Of a stretch of 64,000 nt of DNA, positions 51,447-63,566 are shown one piece after another (position 1 is the stretch's first letter; the number at the start of each line of letters is the position of its first letter). The DNA is taken from contig NZ_CP019062.1 in NCBI RefSeq assembly GCF_002951615.1, positions 4,278,001 through 4,342,000 of the forward strand, read 5' to 3'. The translations under genes and the position numbers were made by a program. The notes below the pieces were generated by a model. That model ran no database searches. It saw nothing but the letters and a program-made list of their open reading frames with translations, and was not told where the DNA came from. The DNA is from Rahnella sikkimica (GTDB lineage Bacteria; Pseudomonadota; Gammaproteobacteria; Enterobacterales; Enterobacteriaceae).

Positions 51447-52697
51447 GTGAGCGGATTAAAACAGGAATTAAGTCTGGCGCAAGGCGTCGGGCTGCTCTCC
51501 ACCTCATTATTGGGCACCGGCGTTTTTGCGGTGCCCGCGCTTGCCGCGCAACTGGCGCAAAACGACAGTCTGTGGGCCTGGCCGGCGCTGATCCTGCTGG
51601 TGTTCCCGATTGCGATTGGCTTTGCCGCGCTGGGCCGGCATTTCCCGAGTGCAGGCGGTGCTGCGCATTTCGTAGGGAAAGCCTTCGGGCCGCACATGGC
51701 TCGCGTGACAGGCTGGCTGTTTTTGTCCGTGATTCCGGTCGGATTGCCTGCCGCGCTGCATATTGCTGCCGGTTTCTGGCAGGCGGCTTTTGGCTGGAGC
51801 AGTGAAAATTTGCTGTTGGTTCAGTTGGGAACGCTGTTCGTTATCTGGTTTTTGGGCACGCGCAGCGCGGGATCCAGCGCGAATATTCAGACGCTGATCG
51901 CGCTTTTGGTGGTCGCGCTGGTTGTGGCTATCTGGTGGAAAGGGGATATCACGTTGCCGGAAATCCCGTTGCCAGCAATTCGCGATGTCTCGCCTTCCAA
52001 TATGTTTGATGCGCTGGCCGTAATGTTCTGGTGCTTTGTCGGGCTGGAGGCGTTTGCGCATCTGGCGACAGAATTTCGTAATCCGGAACGTGATTTTCCG
52101 CGCGCGCTGCTTATCGGCATGCTGGTGGCCGGTGCGGTGTACTGGGGTTGTACCGTCGCGGTGTTGAAATTCCATGCGTGGGGCGAAGGGCGGGAAGCGG
52201 GCGCGTCATTACCGGGGATTGTGGTGCAGCTGTTCGGACAAAAGGCGCTGTGGGTGGCCTGCATTATTGGATATCTGGCCTGTTTTGCCAGCGTGAATAT
52301 TTATACGCAAAGCTTCGCCCGGCTTGTGTGGTCACAGGCGCAGCTGAAACCCGAAAGCAAACTGGCGAAACTGTCTGCCCAGCAGGTGCCGGTCGCGGCG
52401 CTTAATCTGGTGGTCGGCTGCTGTATGTTATTCACGTTACTGATTTACTGGCTGCATTTACCGCTCGGCGCGCTGATTACTTACGCCAACGGGATTTTCA
52501 TTCTGATTTATCTGCTGTGCATGATTTCAGGAGCAAAAATCCTGACGGGCCGGTCAAAATGGATGGCAACGCTGGGGGCGGTTCTGTGCTGCGGGCTGCT
52601 GGCGATGGTCGGCTGGAAATCACTGTATGCGCTGGTGGTGTTTGCGGCGTTATGGGTGTTGCTGCCACGAGCAAAAACGGTGCTTCGTCCGCAATAA
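51447..52697 (+). CDS. yjeH: L-methionine / branched-chain amino acid exporter (APC family)
   Basis: 416 residues with about 12 membrane helices. The N-terminus LAQGVGLLSTSLLGTGVFAV and FIPVG/AVMFWCFVGLEAFAHLA-type helices closely match E. coli YjeH, which exports methionine and branched-chain amino acids. The GTG at 51447 gives the family N-terminus SGLKQELSLAQG. In E. coli yjeH lies elsewhere, so its place between hldE and ubiK is a local feature of this lineage. Confidence 0.9.
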   Translation: MSGLKQELSLAQGVGLLSTSLLGTGVFAVPALAAQLAQNDSLWAWPALILLVFPIAIGFAALGRHFPSAGGAAHFVGKAFGPHMARVTGWLFLSVIPVGLPAALHIAAGFWQAAFGWSSENLLLVQLGTLFVIWFLGTRSAGSSANIQTLIALLVVALVVAIWWKGDITLPEIPLPAIRDVSPSNMFDALAVMFWCFVGLEAFAHLATEFRNPERDFPRALLIGMLVAGAVYWGCTVAVLKFHAWGEGREAGASLPGIVVQLFGQKALWVACIIGYLACFASVNIYTQSFARLVWSQAQLKPESKLAKLSAQQVPVAALNLVVGCCMLFTLLIYWLHLPLGALITYANGIFILIYLLCMISGAKILTGRSKWMATLGAVLCCGLLAMVGWKSLYALVVFAALWVLLPRAKTVLRPQ

Positions 52698-52716
52698 CGT
52701 CTGAGAAAATCGCATG

Positions 52717-52742
52717 AAAAAGGCCTGCTGAGCAGGCCTTTT
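52717..52742. terminator. Bidirectional terminator between yjeH and ubiK
   Basis: AAAAGGCCTGCT-GAG-CAGGCCTTTT forms a strong stem (AAAAGGCCTG/CAGGCCTTTT) with A and T runs on the two sides, between convergent genes. Confidence 0.9.
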
Positions 52743-52786
52743 CTGTTTCCGGCAAATCCGCGCTAACGGCTGATGCTTACGGAAAA

Positions 52787-53059
52787 TCAGGCAGGATCTT
52801 GCGGTTTTTCCGCTTCGGCCAGTTTGCCTTCGAGTGCCGCCAGACGTTGTTCCAGCACGGCCAGTTTCTCGCGGGTACGCAGCAAAACCTGGGTCTGCAC
52901 GTCGAACTCTTCGCGATTGACTAAATCCATGCGGCTGAACTGCGCCTGCAATACCTGACGGATTTTCTTCTCGGCATCTTCACCGAACTCACGGATGCCT
53001 TTCGGCATGGATTCGTGAACCTGGCGGGCAATTTGTTCAATTTTTTTCGGGTCAATCAT
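52787..53059 (-). CDS. ubiK: Ubiquinone biosynthesis accessory factor UbiK
   Basis: 90 residues: an amphipathic N-terminal helix ([20 protein letters not shown]), then a coiled coil ([20 protein letters not shown]) that forms trimers. Formerly yqiC/BMFP family. Helps the Ubi complex and associates with membrane lipids. Divergent from ribB, as in E. coli. Confidence 0.95.
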   Translation of the reverse strand: MIDPKKIEQIARQVHESMPKGIREFGEDAEKKIRQVLQAQFSRMDLVNREEFDVQTQVLLRTREKLAVLEQRLAALEGKLAEAEKPQDPA

Positions 53060-53195
53060 GTTATTTCCTTTTCTCGAAGGAGGTGCTTTTCCTTAGTGTA
53101 ATCCCTGATGCTGTTTCTATAAACCTTCAGAGGCACTAAATGGCCAATCCACAGGATTGCTCTGCTCATTTATTGGCGTTATAGTTGGTTTGCTT
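53060..53195. other. ubiK-ribB divergent spacer before the riboswitch
   Basis: Contains the ribosome site of ubiK (AGGAAA) and, presumably, promoters for both genes. No reading frame or strong hairpin seen. Confidence 0.4.
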
Positions 53196-53366
53196 ATTCT
53201 CAGGGCGGGGTGAAAGTCCCCACCGGCGGTAAACCACAGAATACCGGAAGGATCATAATCCCTTCCACGTGGAAGCCCGCGAGCGCTCAATCCTTCGGGA
53301 TTAGAGGTCAGCAGATCCGGTGTAATTCCGGGGCCGACGGTTAAAGTCCGGATGGGAGAGAGTAAC
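53196..53366 (+). promoter_or_regulatory. FMN riboswitch (RFN element)
   Basis: Conserved RFN core segments are readable in order: TCAGGGCGGGGTGAAAGTCC, CCACCGGCGGTAA, AGCCCGCGAGCGC, GGTCAGCAGATCCGGTG, GGGGCCGACGGTTAAAGTCC and GGATGGGAGAGAGTAAC. It lies in the ribB leader on the same strand. Binding of FMN should lower ribB expression. The region 53367-53501 after the aptamer should hold the expression platform; I cannot assign its exact fold. Confidence 0.97.
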
Positions 53367-53501
53367 GATTCAAGCCGGGCAATTTTTTGTCCGCTGCGTT
53401 ATTTTTTATAACTGTAGCACGCCCTCTGGCTGCTGCAGCTAGCCTCCTCAAGACGCCCTGATTCTGGTAATCCATATACAGAACATGAGGTTATTTTTAC
53501 C

Positions 53502-54155
53502 ATGAATCAGACCCTACTTTCCGAATTCGGTACATCCACTGAACGTGTTGAGCGTGCCATTGACGCCATCCGTAATGGTGTGGGTGTGTTAGTACTGGAT
53601 GACGAAGATCGTGAAAACGAAGGCGATTTTATCTTTGCCGCCGAAAACATGACCGTTGAACAGATGGCACTGACTATTCGCCACGGCAGCGGCATTGTTT
53701 GCCTGACCATGAACGAAGACAGCCGTAAAAAGCTGGATTTGCCGATGATGGTTGAGCATAACTCCAGCCCGTTCCAGACCCCTTTCACCGTGACTATCGA
53801 AGCGGTTGAAGGCGTGACGACAGGTGTCTCTGCGGCCGATCGCATCACCACCATTCGTGCTGCCATCAAAGATGGCGCAAAACCTTCTGACCTGAACCGT
53901 CCGGGGCATGTCTTCCCGCTGCGCGCGCAGGCAGGCGGTGTGCTGACCCGCGGTGGTCACACCGAAGCGTCGGTTGATCTGGCGACATTAGCTGGCCTCA
54001 AGCCGTTCGGCGTACTGTGCGAACTGACCAACGACGACGGCAGCATGGCACATGCGCCGGAAGTGGTGGTCTTTGCCCGCGAGCATAATATGCCGGTGGT
54101 GACGATTGCCGATCTGGTCGCATATCGTCAGGCACAAACCCGTCAGGCAAGCTGA
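53502..54155 (+). CDS. ribB: 3,4-dihydroxy-2-butanone 4-phosphate synthase
   Basis: Riboflavin synthesis: ribulose-5-phosphate to 3,4-dihydroxy-2-butanone-4-phosphate plus formate. 217 residues, the monofunctional enterobacterial form. [15 protein letters not shown] (acidic loop, about 32-46), [13 protein letters not shown] near 86, [11 protein letters not shown] near 130, [10 protein letters not shown] near 150. Under control of the FMN riboswitch upstream. Complete. Confidence 0.98.
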   Translation: MNQTLLSEFGTSTERVERAIDAIRNGVGVLVLDDEDRENEGDFIFAAENMTVEQMALTIRHGSGIVCLTMNEDSRKKLDLPMMVEHNSSPFQTPFTVTIEAVEGVTTGVSAADRITTIRAAIKDGAKPSDLNRPGHVFPLRAQAGGVLTRGGHTEASVDLATLAGLKPFGVLCELTNDDGSMAHAPEVVVFAREHNMPVVTIADLVAYRQAQTRQAS

Positions 54156-54180
54156 CTGATCGGTTGTGCTGATGAGTAGG

Positions 54181-54202
54181 GGCCGCTTATGCGGCCTTTT
54201 TG
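54181..54202 (+). terminator. Terminator after ribB
   Basis: GGCCGC-TTAT-GCGGCC followed by TTTTT. A compact, strong stem directly downstream of ribB. Confidence 0.9.
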
Positions 54203-54392
54203 CTATGTATTCCCGCAATTTATCTGTACCGAAAATCCACGCCCGTCGCCTTTGATTTGCTTCTTCAAATTTACTGAACATCTCCTTCATGGTTATCCGG
54301 CTGTAACCGGTAATGAAAAAGAGTACCGTATTTTCATTACGCGGCAGGTTGTCAGGTAACGCCGCTCTCTTTCATTTTGCGGTAAGGAATTC

Positions 54393-55184
54393 ATGATGAC
54401 GACTCAACGTATGCCCGCACTTTTCTTAGGCCACGGCAGCCCGATGAATGTGCTGGAAGACAATATTTATACCCGTGCCTGGCATGCGCTGGGCGAATCT
54501 TTGCCACGACCAAAAGCGATTCTGGCCGTCTCGGCTCACTGGTTTACCCGTGGCACGGCGGTAACGGCGATGGAAAACCCGCGCACTATTCATGATTTTG
54601 GCGGTTTCCCGCAGGCGCTGTTTGATAAACGTTATCCGGCTCCGGGTTCTCCGGCACTGGCAAAACGGGTTCAGGAATTACTCAGTCCGGTGAATGTGAT
54701 TTCCGATACCAGCGAGTGGGGTTTTGACCACGGCACCTGGGGCGTGTTGATCAAGATGTATCCGGACGCCGATATTCCGGTGATCCAGCTGAGCATCGAC
54801 GGCACGCAACCACCGGAATATCACTATGAACTGGGCAAAAAGCTGGCCGTACTGCGTGACGAAGGCGTGATGATTGTCGCCAGCGGTAACGTGGTGCATA
54901 ACCTGCGGATGGTGAAGTGGGACGGTAAAGGCGAGCCGTATCCGTGGGCGACGTCTTTTGAAATGTTCGTGAAAGATAATCTCGACTGGAAAGGTGAAGC
55001 GAAAGATCATCCGCTGGTCAATTTCATGGAGCACGAAGGCGGCGCGTTATCGAATCCGTCTCCGGATCACTATCTGCCGTTGTTGTATGTGTTGGGCGCG
55101 TGGGATGGTGCGGAGCCGATCACTGAACCGACCGACGGTATCGTCATGGGATCGTTAAGTATGCTTTCGGTACAAGTTGGCTAA
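54393..55184 (+). CDS. ygiD: 4,5-DOPA dioxygenase extradiol (YgiD family)
   Basis: 263 residues of the class III extradiol (LigB-like) family: MPALFLGHGSPMNVLED (His near 14), VSAHWFTRG with the second His near 48, GFDHGTWGVL near 109, and SGNVVHNLR near 169. E. coli YgiD opens DOPA to a betalamic-type product in vitro. Two adjacent ATGs (54393, 54396); either is possible, with GTAAGGA just upstream. Convergent with ygiC. Confidence 0.94.
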   Translation: MMTTQRMPALFLGHGSPMNVLEDNIYTRAWHALGESLPRPKAILAVSAHWFTRGTAVTAMENPRTIHDFGGFPQALFDKRYPAPGSPALAKRVQELLSPVNVISDTSEWGFDHGTWGVLIKMYPDADIPVIQLSIDGTQPPEYHYELGKKLAVLRDEGVMIVASGNVVHNLRMVKWDGKGEPYPWATSFEMFVKDNLDWKGEAKDHPLVNFMEHEGGALSNPSPDHYLPLLYVLGAWDGAEPITEPTDGIVMGSLSMLSVQVG

Positions 55185-55232
55185 AAATAAAAAGGATAAT
55201 GAAATTCGTCATTATCCTTTTTTAATGCATCT

Positions 55233-56393
55233 TTAGCCGACGATGGTATGCGGATAGAAACGTGACAGGTCCTGCGTGATCAGCGCTTTATCTTCGCGGA
55301 TGCCAATCCCGCAAGGCTGATCGTTGACCAGCCAGCTGCCGATCAACGTGTAGCTGCCTTCGAATACCGGCAGCGGGTGGAACTGCTGCACGATCATACC
55401 CTCTGCGCCATACGGGCCGTCAACGCGGGCCACTTCCTGGCCTTTCTCGATGACTTTGATGTTCGCGCCTTCGCGGGAGAACAGCGGTTTCACCACGTAA
55501 TGTTCCAGCTCCGGATGTGCATCTTCAGCGAAATACGCCGGTAACAGATTCGGGTGATCCGGGAACATTTCCCACAGCAACGGCAGCAGGGCTTTGTTCG
55601 ACAAAATGGCTTTCCATGCCGGTTCCAGCCAGCGAACACCGGCGTCTTCGAGCTTGGTGGCGAACACTTCGCGGAACATAAATTCCCACGGATACAGCTT
55701 GAACAGGTTGGAAATCACCTGATCCTGCGTATCGGTAAACTGCCCGCGTTCGCCCAGACCGATTTCTTCGATAAACAGGAATTCACTGGCCAGTTCAGCT
55801 TCCTGCGCGCAGTCCTGCAAATACTGAACGGTACCGCGATCTTCTTCGGTGTCCTGACAGCAGGCGATATGCAGTAATGAAAAACCGTGCTCGTTTTTCA
55901 GCTCGCTGAAACGCTCGATCAGCTTTTCCTGCAAACTGTTGTATTGATCGGCATCTTGCTGCAAGTTGCCCGCAGCGATCTGATCTTCCAGCCAGAGCCA
56001 CTGGAAGAAAGCCGCTTCGTAAAGCGAGGTCGGCGTATCCGCGTTATTTTCCAGAAGCTTAGGCGGATTCACACCGTCATAAGCCAGATCCAAACGGGAA
56101 TACAACGACGGTTGCTGCGTGCGCCATGAGCTGCGGACAAATTCCCAGACGTGTTTCGGGATCTGGAATTTCGCCATCAGTTTGTCGTCATTCACCACGC
56201 GCTCAACCACTTTTAAGCACATCTGATGGATGTCGGCGGTGGCGTCTTCAATCTCTTCGATCTGCGCCAGCGTGAACTGGTAATACGCATCTTCACACCA
56301 GTACGGTTCGCCATACATGGTGTGAAAATTGAAGCCAAACTCCGTGGCTTTTTCGCGCCAGTCCGGGCGCTCATTAATCGCTAAACGTTTCAT
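55233..56393 (-). CDS. ygiC: Glutathionylspermidine-synthase-like ATP-grasp protein
   Basis: 386 residues of the Gsp-synthase-like C-terminal family (DUF/YgiC-YjfC). ATP-grasp elements: [20 protein letters not shown] near 113, [14 protein letters not shown] near 205, [13 protein letters not shown] near 313, and [12 protein letters not shown] at the end. Probably a peptide/amine ligase; substrate unknown. Eight bases from ygiB, with which it forms an operon, as in E. coli near tolC. No signal peptide. Confidence 0.92.
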   Translation of the reverse strand: MKRLAINERPDWREKATEFGFNFHTMYGEPYWCEDAYYQFTLAQIEEIEDATADIHQMCLKVVERVVNDDKLMAKFQIPKHVWEFVRSSWRTQQPSLYSRLDLAYDGVNPPKLLENNADTPTSLYEAAFFQWLWLEDQIAAGNLQQDADQYNSLQEKLIERFSELKNEHGFSLLHIACCQDTEEDRGTVQYLQDCAQEAELASEFLFIEEIGLGERGQFTDTQDQVISNLFKLYPWEFMFREVFATKLEDAGVRWLEPAWKAILSNKALLPLLWEMFPDHPNLLPAYFAEDAHPELEHYVVKPLFSREGANIKVIEKGQEVARVDGPYGAEGMIVQQFHPLPVFEGSYTLIGSWLVNDQPCGIGIREDKALITQDLSRFYPHTIVG

Positions 56394-56401
56394 TTTGTCT
56401 C

Positions 56402-57070
56402 TTAGCCACCCATGCTGCGGCCAGGGCTGCGAGGTGCAGCAGAAGAGCTGCGTTGCATTGAGGTTTGTTTGGCTACGCTGTCGCCGAAGCCACCGCGTGT
56501 GATGGTATTCGTGACGGCTGGTTTCGGTGCCATGGCGGTTTTCGGCACGTTCATGGTACGGCCGCCTGCCGTTGCCGGGCCGTAGTTTTTACCGGTCGCA
56601 TCAACGAATTTGCCGTTTGCCGGGCTGGCAGGGTTTTTAGAGCTGAAAAGAGGCTGCTGCGCGAAACCGCCGCCACTCATCATCCGGCCCATCATGTAGC
56701 CTGCCATCAGTGGCATCCACATACTGCCACTGCTCTGGCCTTCGGCAGAAGCGACACCCGCCTGCGCGGGAGCCTGAGTACACTGGCCTTCGCCGAACTC
56801 AGCAATACAGTCTTCACGGCTGGCGTATTTCGGTGCCGTTTTTGCCGCTTCTGTTTTGGCGGCGTTATAGGCGTCGACGCATTGCGCGCTGCCGGACGGA
56901 TTAGCTTTCGAACAGTCGTCAGCATTCTGATACAAGGAAACCGTTTCGTCGGTTTTCTCACAGGCAGACAACATAAAGACGGCGCTGACCGCCAGGGCGA
57001 CAGGTGTGATCCGATAGCTACGCCATGATTTACGGAAGGTAGCCAGGTTAACGTGTTGTGTCCGTTTCAT
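56402..57070 (-). CDS. ygiB: DUF1190 family lipoprotein-like protein
   Basis: 222 residues. A basic N-terminus then a hydrophobic segment ending in FMLSACEK, a lipobox-like site with cysteine near residue 36, so it may be a lipoprotein with a long n-region. DUF1190 region ([16 protein letters not shown]) and a glycine- and methionine-rich middle ([20 protein letters not shown]), and a serine/proline-rich tail. Function unknown. Upstream partner of ygiC; downstream in orientation from tolC. Confidence 0.92.
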   Translation of the reverse strand: MKRTQHVNLATFRKSWRSYRITPVALAVSAVFMLSACEKTDETVSLYQNADDCSKANPSGSAQCVDAYNAAKTEAAKTAPKYASREDCIAEFGEGQCTQAPAQAGVASAEGQSSGSMWMPLMAGYMMGRMMSGGGFAQQPLFSSKNPASPANGKFVDATGKNYGPATAGGRTMNVPKTAMAPKPAVTNTITRGGFGDSVAKQTSMQRSSSAAPRSPGRSMGG

Positions 57071-57198
57071 CGTTCTTATCCCATGTGTAGGGCTTTTTTG
57101 CCCTTTCCCAGTAGGGACTAAGGATAGGGGAAAGTGGGTGATTGTTAAAGCAGCGAAGGCAATTGTTACGAGACTTTACAGAGGTGCGTGACGGAGGC

Positions 57199-57228
57199 AA
57201 AAAAAAGCAGCCTTTTCAGGCTGCCTGG
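57199..57228 (-). terminator. Terminator of tolC
   Basis: On the minus strand GCAGCC-TGAAAA-GGCTGC followed by eight T. It lies about 30 bases past the tolC stop and before ygiB, so ygiB-ygiC should have a separate promoter or depend on read-through. Confidence 0.9.
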
Positions 57229-57260
57229 GTCTTTCCGATGAAAAAAGAAACCCGCCAGAT

Positions 57261-58748
57261 TTAGTTCTGGAAAGGGTTGCCGCTTTTCTTCGTGGTATGC
57301 GTTTGGGTCGTTGCGCTGGCTTTTTCAGTACGCGGTGCAGACGCGGTGTTGTTGCCATAGCCGTCCGCCGTAGCGTCCTGCTGCGGGGTTTCAGGTGCGA
57401 CCTGATCCGGTGCCGTTGGCACAGGTTTACCCAGAGCACCGTTTAGTGCCAGCAGATCGCTTTCGTTCAGTGTACCCAGCGCTGATTTGATGTTCAGCTG
57501 GTTGATCAGGTACGTGTAACGGGCGCTGGAAAGTTGTTGTTTGGCGTTATACAGCGTGGTGGTCGCATCCAGAACGTCAACGATTGTACGGGTACCGACC
57601 TGATAACCGGCTTCCATCGCATCCAAAGAACTCTGTGCAGAAACAACGGCTTGTTTATAGGCGTTGATGCTGCTGATAGAGGCCGAGATGTTGTTGAAGG
57701 AAGAACGTACGGTCTGAACAACGCTGCGGTGCGCGCTTTCAAGCTGCTCGCTGGCACCCACAAAGCTGTACTGAGCCTGTTTCACCTGAGACGTTACAGA
57801 ACCGCCGCTGTACAGTGGCAGTGAGAAGCTCAGGCCGATTTTGTTCTGACCCGCATCGGCGTCCTGATAGCTGGACGAACCGCCGGTTTTGTCGCCGTGA
57901 TATTTTGTGTTGCTGATGCCGGTAGACGCGGTCAGATCAACCGTTGGCATGTGGCCGGTTTCCGCATAACGGATTTGCTCACGTGCCAGATCTTGTGACA
58001 GACGCGCAGACAGCAAGCTCAGGTTGCGGCTTTCGGCTTCCTTCAGCAACGTGGCGACCGGTTGCGGACGCGTGGTGTTGAAGTTATCCACATTCAGGGA
58101 CGACAACTGCGGATAGTAAACGCCGGTCACCTGACGCAGTGCTTCCAGCGCGTTATCCAGATTATTACGGGCAGTCACTTCGTTCGCTAATACGGTGTCG
58201 TATTGTGAACGGGCGTTCTGGACGTCGGTGATGGCAACCAGGCCGACGTTAAAACGCTGCGTGGTTTGATCCAACTGACGATAAATTGCCTGTTTCTGCG
58301 CTTCGGTATAAGAGAGTGAATCAATAGCACTCAATACGTTGAAATAAGCCGTCGCAGAATTCAGGATTAAGGATTGCTGGTCAGTCTGATAAGACACGTC
58401 CTGAATACCGGCAGTTTTTTCCTGCAAGGTCAGGGCGCGCCATTTTGACATATCAAAAAGGGTCTGCGTTAATTGCAGGCTGGCGCTGCCAACATCACTA
58501 TTAACGCCATTCGCATCGCGGTAGCCATTGGTATAACCATAATCCGCACCCAATCCGAGTTGCGGTAATAAAGGACTGCGGCTTTCGTTGATTTTTTCGA
58601 ATGCAGCATCCCGGTCAGCAGCGGATTTGCGCAGGTCCGGGTTACTCGTCCTGGCTTGCTGATAGACCTGCATCAGGTTTTCGGCCTGGCTTATCGTACT
58701 GAAGCCGCCCAGGCTGAGTCCGATGAGAAGGGGGAGCAGTTTCTTCAT
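57261..58748 (-). CDS. tolC: Outer-membrane channel TolC
   Basis: 495 residues from the second ATG (58748), which has AAGGA at the right distance and matches the family start MKKLLPLLIGLSLGGFSTIS (signal peptide, cleaved before ENLMQ). Two duplicated OEP halves; coiled-coil segments such as TLILNSATAYFNVLSAID type and ARSQYDTVLANEVTARNNLD; C-terminal tail ending KSGNPFQN as in E. coli NPFRN. Outer-membrane exit duct for RND and other efflux pumps and type I secretion. Divergent from nudF. Confidence 0.98.
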   Translation of the reverse strand: MKKLLPLLIGLSLGGFSTISQAENLMQVYQQARTSNPDLRKSAADRDAAFEKINESRSPLLPQLGLGADYGYTNGYRDANGVNSDVGSASLQLTQTLFDMSKWRALTLQEKTAGIQDVSYQTDQQSLILNSATAYFNVLSAIDSLSYTEAQKQAIYRQLDQTTQRFNVGLVAITDVQNARSQYDTVLANEVTARNNLDNALEALRQVTGVYYPQLSSLNVDNFNTTRPQPVATLLKEAESRNLSLLSARLSQDLAREQIRYAETGHMPTVDLTASTGISNTKYHGDKTGGSSSYQDADAGQNKIGLSFSLPLYSGGSVTSQVKQAQYSFVGASEQLESAHRSVVQTVRSSFNNISASISSINAYKQAVVSAQSSLDAMEAGYQVGTRTIVDVLDATTTLYNAKQQLSSARYTYLINQLNIKSALGTLNESDLLALNGALGKPVPTAPDQVAPETPQQDATADGYGNNTASAPRTEKASATTQTHTTKKSGNPFQN

Positions 58749-58978
58749 TTGCATTCCTTGTTGTGCAGCAATGTTGTTATGTATGGTGGCGCAGTCAAAT
58801 TAACCAATAGACGCGGATTCTAGCAGAGTCAGGCTAGCGGGGAGGTTGGCTTAACGTGCCTTCCCACGGGATGTGCCTAAATCTATCACAAACAACCTTG
58901 ATTATTATTAACGCATTTTCATCAAACTGACCTCAAAGGGCGATAAATTGCCTTTATGAGGGAAGAGGAAAACAATCC

Positions 58979-59614
58979 ATGTGTGCATTCAAAAGTTCAC
59001 CAGTTACTTTCGGTAAAGATGATGTAGAAATTATTGCACGTGAGACGCGATATAAAGGTTTTTTTTCTATTATTGCATATCGGTTTCGTCATCGGCTGTT
59101 TAATGGGGAAATGAGCGGCGAAGTGGTGCGCGAAGTTTTCGAACGGGGCCATGCGGCAGTCTTGTTACCTTATGATCCGAAACGCGATGAAGTCGTGCTG
59201 ATTGAACAGATCCGCATCCCATGTATTGATTCCAGTGATACCCCATGGCTTCTGGAGATGGTCGCCGGTATCATTGAAGAGGGTGAGACAGTCGAAGATG
59301 TCGCTCGCCGCGAAGCACTCGAAGAAGCCAATATTGTGGTAAAACGCTGTAAACCGGCTCTGAATTACCTGGCCAGCCCTGGCGGAACCAGCGAGCGTCT
59401 TTCTATTCTGGTCGGTGAAGTCGATGCGACGACGGCAGAAGGAATTCACGGTCTGGAAGCAGAAAATGAAGACATCCGGGTACATGTGGTCAGCCGCGAA
59501 CAGGCTTACCGCTGGGTGGAAGAAGGAGTGATAGACAATGCGGCGTCAGTGATTGCCCTGCAATGGCTGCAGCTACACCATGAATCCTTGAGAAAAGAGT
59601 GGGCTCACGAATGA
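58979..59614 (+). CDS. nudF: ADP-ribose pyrophosphatase (Nudix)
   Basis: 211 residues. Nudix box around 97-119, with the glycine start (GIIEEGET), REALEEANI and the two metal-binding glutamates (REALEE). Upstream PWLLEMVAG and downstream SPGGTSERL match the ADPR-ase subfamily. Splits ADP-ribose to AMP and ribose-5-phosphate. First gene of the nudF-yqiB-cpdA-yqiA-parE series; overlaps yqiB by four bases. Confidence 0.96.
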   Translation: MCAFKSSPVTFGKDDVEIIARETRYKGFFSIIAYRFRHRLFNGEMSGEVVREVFERGHAAVLLPYDPKRDEVVLIEQIRIPCIDSSDTPWLLEMVAGIIEEGETVEDVARREALEEANIVVKRCKPALNYLASPGGTSERLSILVGEVDATTAEGIHGLEAENEDIRVHVVSREQAYRWVEEGVIDNAASVIALQWLQLHHESLRKEWAHE

Positions 59615-60036
59615 TTAAGCGCTATACCCCTGATTTCCCTGAAATGATGAGATTGTGCGAAACCAATTTCGCACAATTGCGCCGTTTGATGCCGCGTACT
59701 GATGAGCCCGGTGAAACAGTGACATATCAGGTGAGTAGCGCCACATATTGCCTGACGATCCTCGAATCGACGCGCTATACGTCGCTGGTGGAAATCAAAC
59801 AGACCGCACCCGCCGTCAGTTACTGGAGCCTGCCTTCACTGACGGTTCGGCTCTATCACGACGCTATGGTGGCCGAAGTGTGTGCGAGTCAGCAGATCTT
59901 TCGCTTCAAAGCACGCTATGATTACCCTAACAAAAAGTTGCATCAGCGTGATGAAAAGCATCAAATTAACCAGTTCCTGGCGGACTGGCTGCGTTATTGC
60001 CTTGCGCACGGAGCGATGGCAATTCCGGTGTGTTAG
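59611..60036 (+). CDS. yqiB: DUF1249 family protein YqiB
   Basis: 141 residues, [20 protein letters not shown] to HGAMAIPVC, nearly the E. coli YqiB sequence. The ATG at 59611 overlaps the nudF stop (ATGA), which decides against the in-frame GTG/ATG-like codons upstream. Function unknown; always near nudF and cpdA. The segment [20 protein letters not shown] is strongly conserved. Confidence 0.94.
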   Translation: MIKRYTPDFPEMMRLCETNFAQLRRLMPRTDEPGETVTYQVSSATYCLTILESTRYTSLVEIKQTAPAVSYWSLPSLTVRLYHDAMVAEVCASQQIFRFKARYDYPNKKLHQRDEKHQINQFLADWLRYCLAHGAMAIPVC

Positions 60037-60063
60037 ACAGACTTCAATAACAAAGGAAACGAT

Positions 60064-60894
60064 TTGGAAAGCCTGTTTAAACTGCCTTTGGTGAATGGGG
60101 CCAAAGTCAGAATTCTACAGATTACAGATACCCATCTTTTTGCCGGTGAAGATGAGACACTGCTGGGCGTGAATACGTTTAACAGCTATCGCGCGGTGCT
60201 GGACGCTATAAAAGCACAGCAGCGCGACGTCGATATTATCGCGGCAACCGGTGACCTGGCTCAGGATCAGTCAGTGGAAGCCTACCATCAGTTTGCCCGT
60301 GGCGTCAGTGAACTGTCGGCTCCCTGCGTCTGGCTGCCCGGCAACCACGATTTCCAGCCTGCTATGGTGAATGCCTTGCAGGACGCCGGGATCAGCCCCT
60401 CTAAGCAGGTTCTCCTCGGTGATGACTGGCAGATTATCTTGCTCGACACGCAGGTTTTCGGCGTGCCGCACGGGGAACTGAGCGAGTATCAGTTGGAATG
60501 GATGGAACGCTGTCTGAACGCGTACCCTGACCGCTTTACTTTGCTGATGCTTCATCACCATCCGCTGCCTTCTGGTTGTACCTGGCTCGATCAGCACAGC
60601 CTGCGGAATGCACACATGCTGGCGAATGTTCTGGTGAATTACCCGAAAGTGAATACGCTTTTGTGCGGCCACATTCATCAGGAGCTCGATCTCGACTGGT
60701 ACGGACGACGCCTGTACGCCACGCCGTCAACCTGCGTCCAGTTCAAACCGCATTGCACCAATTTCACGATTGATACTGTTGCGCCGGGCTGGCGTTATCT
60801 CGATTTGTATCCCGATGGCCGTGTCGAAACCCAGGTTTTCCGTCTGGAAACCAGCGAGTTTCACCCGGACACCGAAGCGGACGGATACGAATGA
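60064..60894 (+). CDS. cpdA: 3',5'-cyclic-AMP phosphodiesterase
   Basis: 276 residues. Metallophosphoesterase signatures: QITDTHLF (about 19-26), ATGDLAQDQ (about 61-69), LPGNHDFQ (about 91-98), and CGHIHQELD (about 201-209). Starts at TTG (60064) behind AAAGGAAAC; E. coli cpdA also uses TTG, a low-efficiency start that keeps the enzyme scarce. Lowers cAMP. Overlaps yqiA by four bases. Confidence 0.96.
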   Translation: MESLFKLPLVNGAKVRILQITDTHLFAGEDETLLGVNTFNSYRAVLDAIKAQQRDVDIIAATGDLAQDQSVEAYHQFARGVSELSAPCVWLPGNHDFQPAMVNALQDAGISPSKQVLLGDDWQIILLDTQVFGVPHGELSEYQLEWMERCLNAYPDRFTLLMLHHHPLPSGCTWLDQHSLRNAHMLANVLVNYPKVNTLLCGHIHQELDLDWYGRRLYATPSTCVQFKPHCTNFTIDTVAPGWRYLDLYPDGRVETQVFRLETSEFHPDTEADGYE

Positions 60895-61472
60895 ATACCT
60901 TACTTTATCTGCACGGTTTCAACAGCTCACCGAACTCGGCCAAAGCTACGGCGTTCAAAAACTGGCTGGCGCTGCATCATCCTGAAATCGACATGGTGAT
61001 CCCGCAATTACCGCCTTATCCGGCGGAGGCAGCGGAACAGCTGGAAAATCTTGTGATTCAAAAAGCCGGTAGAAAGCTGGGTATTGTCGGTTCTTCACTG
61101 GGCGGGTATTACGCCACCTGGTTGTCGCAATGTTTTTCCGTGCCAGCGGTGGTGGTTAACCCTGCCGTGAAGCCGTATGAGCTGCTGATCGACTTCCTGG
61201 GGCAAAACGAGAACCCCTACACCGGGCAGCAATATGTGTTAGAGTCACGCCACGTTTACGATCTGAAAGTCATGCAGATCGAACCGCTGGAGTCGCCGGA
61301 TTTACTCTGGTTACTGCAACAAACGGGCGATGAAATCCTCGATTACCGTCAGGCTGTAGCGTATTACACTGCTTGTCGTCAGACGGTCGAGCCTGAAGGA
61401 AATCATGCATTTGTCGGCTTTGAACGTTATTTTTCGCCGATTGTAGATTTTCTTGAGCTGGCGGCAGACTAA
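60891..61472 (+). CDS. yqiA: Esterase YqiA (alpha/beta hydrolase)
   Basis: 193 residues. [14 protein letters not shown] (oxyanion region) at the start, nucleophile elbow GSSLGGYYA near 66-74, catalytic Asp near DEILDYRQA and His in GNHAFVGFE near 172. Matches E. coli YqiA, an esterase encoded with cpdA and parE. Translationally coupled to cpdA by ATGA. Confidence 0.95.
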   Translation: MNTLLYLHGFNSSPNSAKATAFKNWLALHHPEIDMVIPQLPPYPAEAAEQLENLVIQKAGRKLGIVGSSLGGYYATWLSQCFSVPAVVVNPAVKPYELLIDFLGQNENPYTGQQYVLESRHVYDLKVMQIEPLESPDLLWLLQQTGDEILDYRQAVAYYTACRQTVEPEGNHAFVGFERYFSPIVDFLELAAD

Positions 61473-61581
61473 CATCGTCAGGGTGACGTTTTCCCCGGAT
61501 GTTTCGCGTCTGCTTGCTGCCAGTGCTTCCGCCCGCCAAGATACTGTATCGTTAGCCCACAAACCTATGAGCCACGAATAA

Positions 61582-63483
<1,902 letters not shown>

Positions 63484-63507
63484 TCCTTTCGACCGTACCC
63501 CTACAAT

Positions 63508-63549
63508 AAAAAATGCCGGATGCTTTACAGCACCGGCATTTTTTTTGGG
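63508..63549. terminator. Bidirectional terminator between parE and ygiN
   Basis: A-run, AATGCCGG, a loop, CCGGCATT and a run of T (63539-63546). A and T runs on both sides suit the convergent parE and ygiN genes. Confidence 0.88.
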
Positions 63550-63566
63550 TAAAACCTGTCAGAAAA

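Noticed and set aside
53367..53501. Small peptide-coding leader between the FMN riboswitch and ribB
   Set aside because: No convincing start with ribosome site and frame; the sequence is better explained as the riboswitch expression platform.
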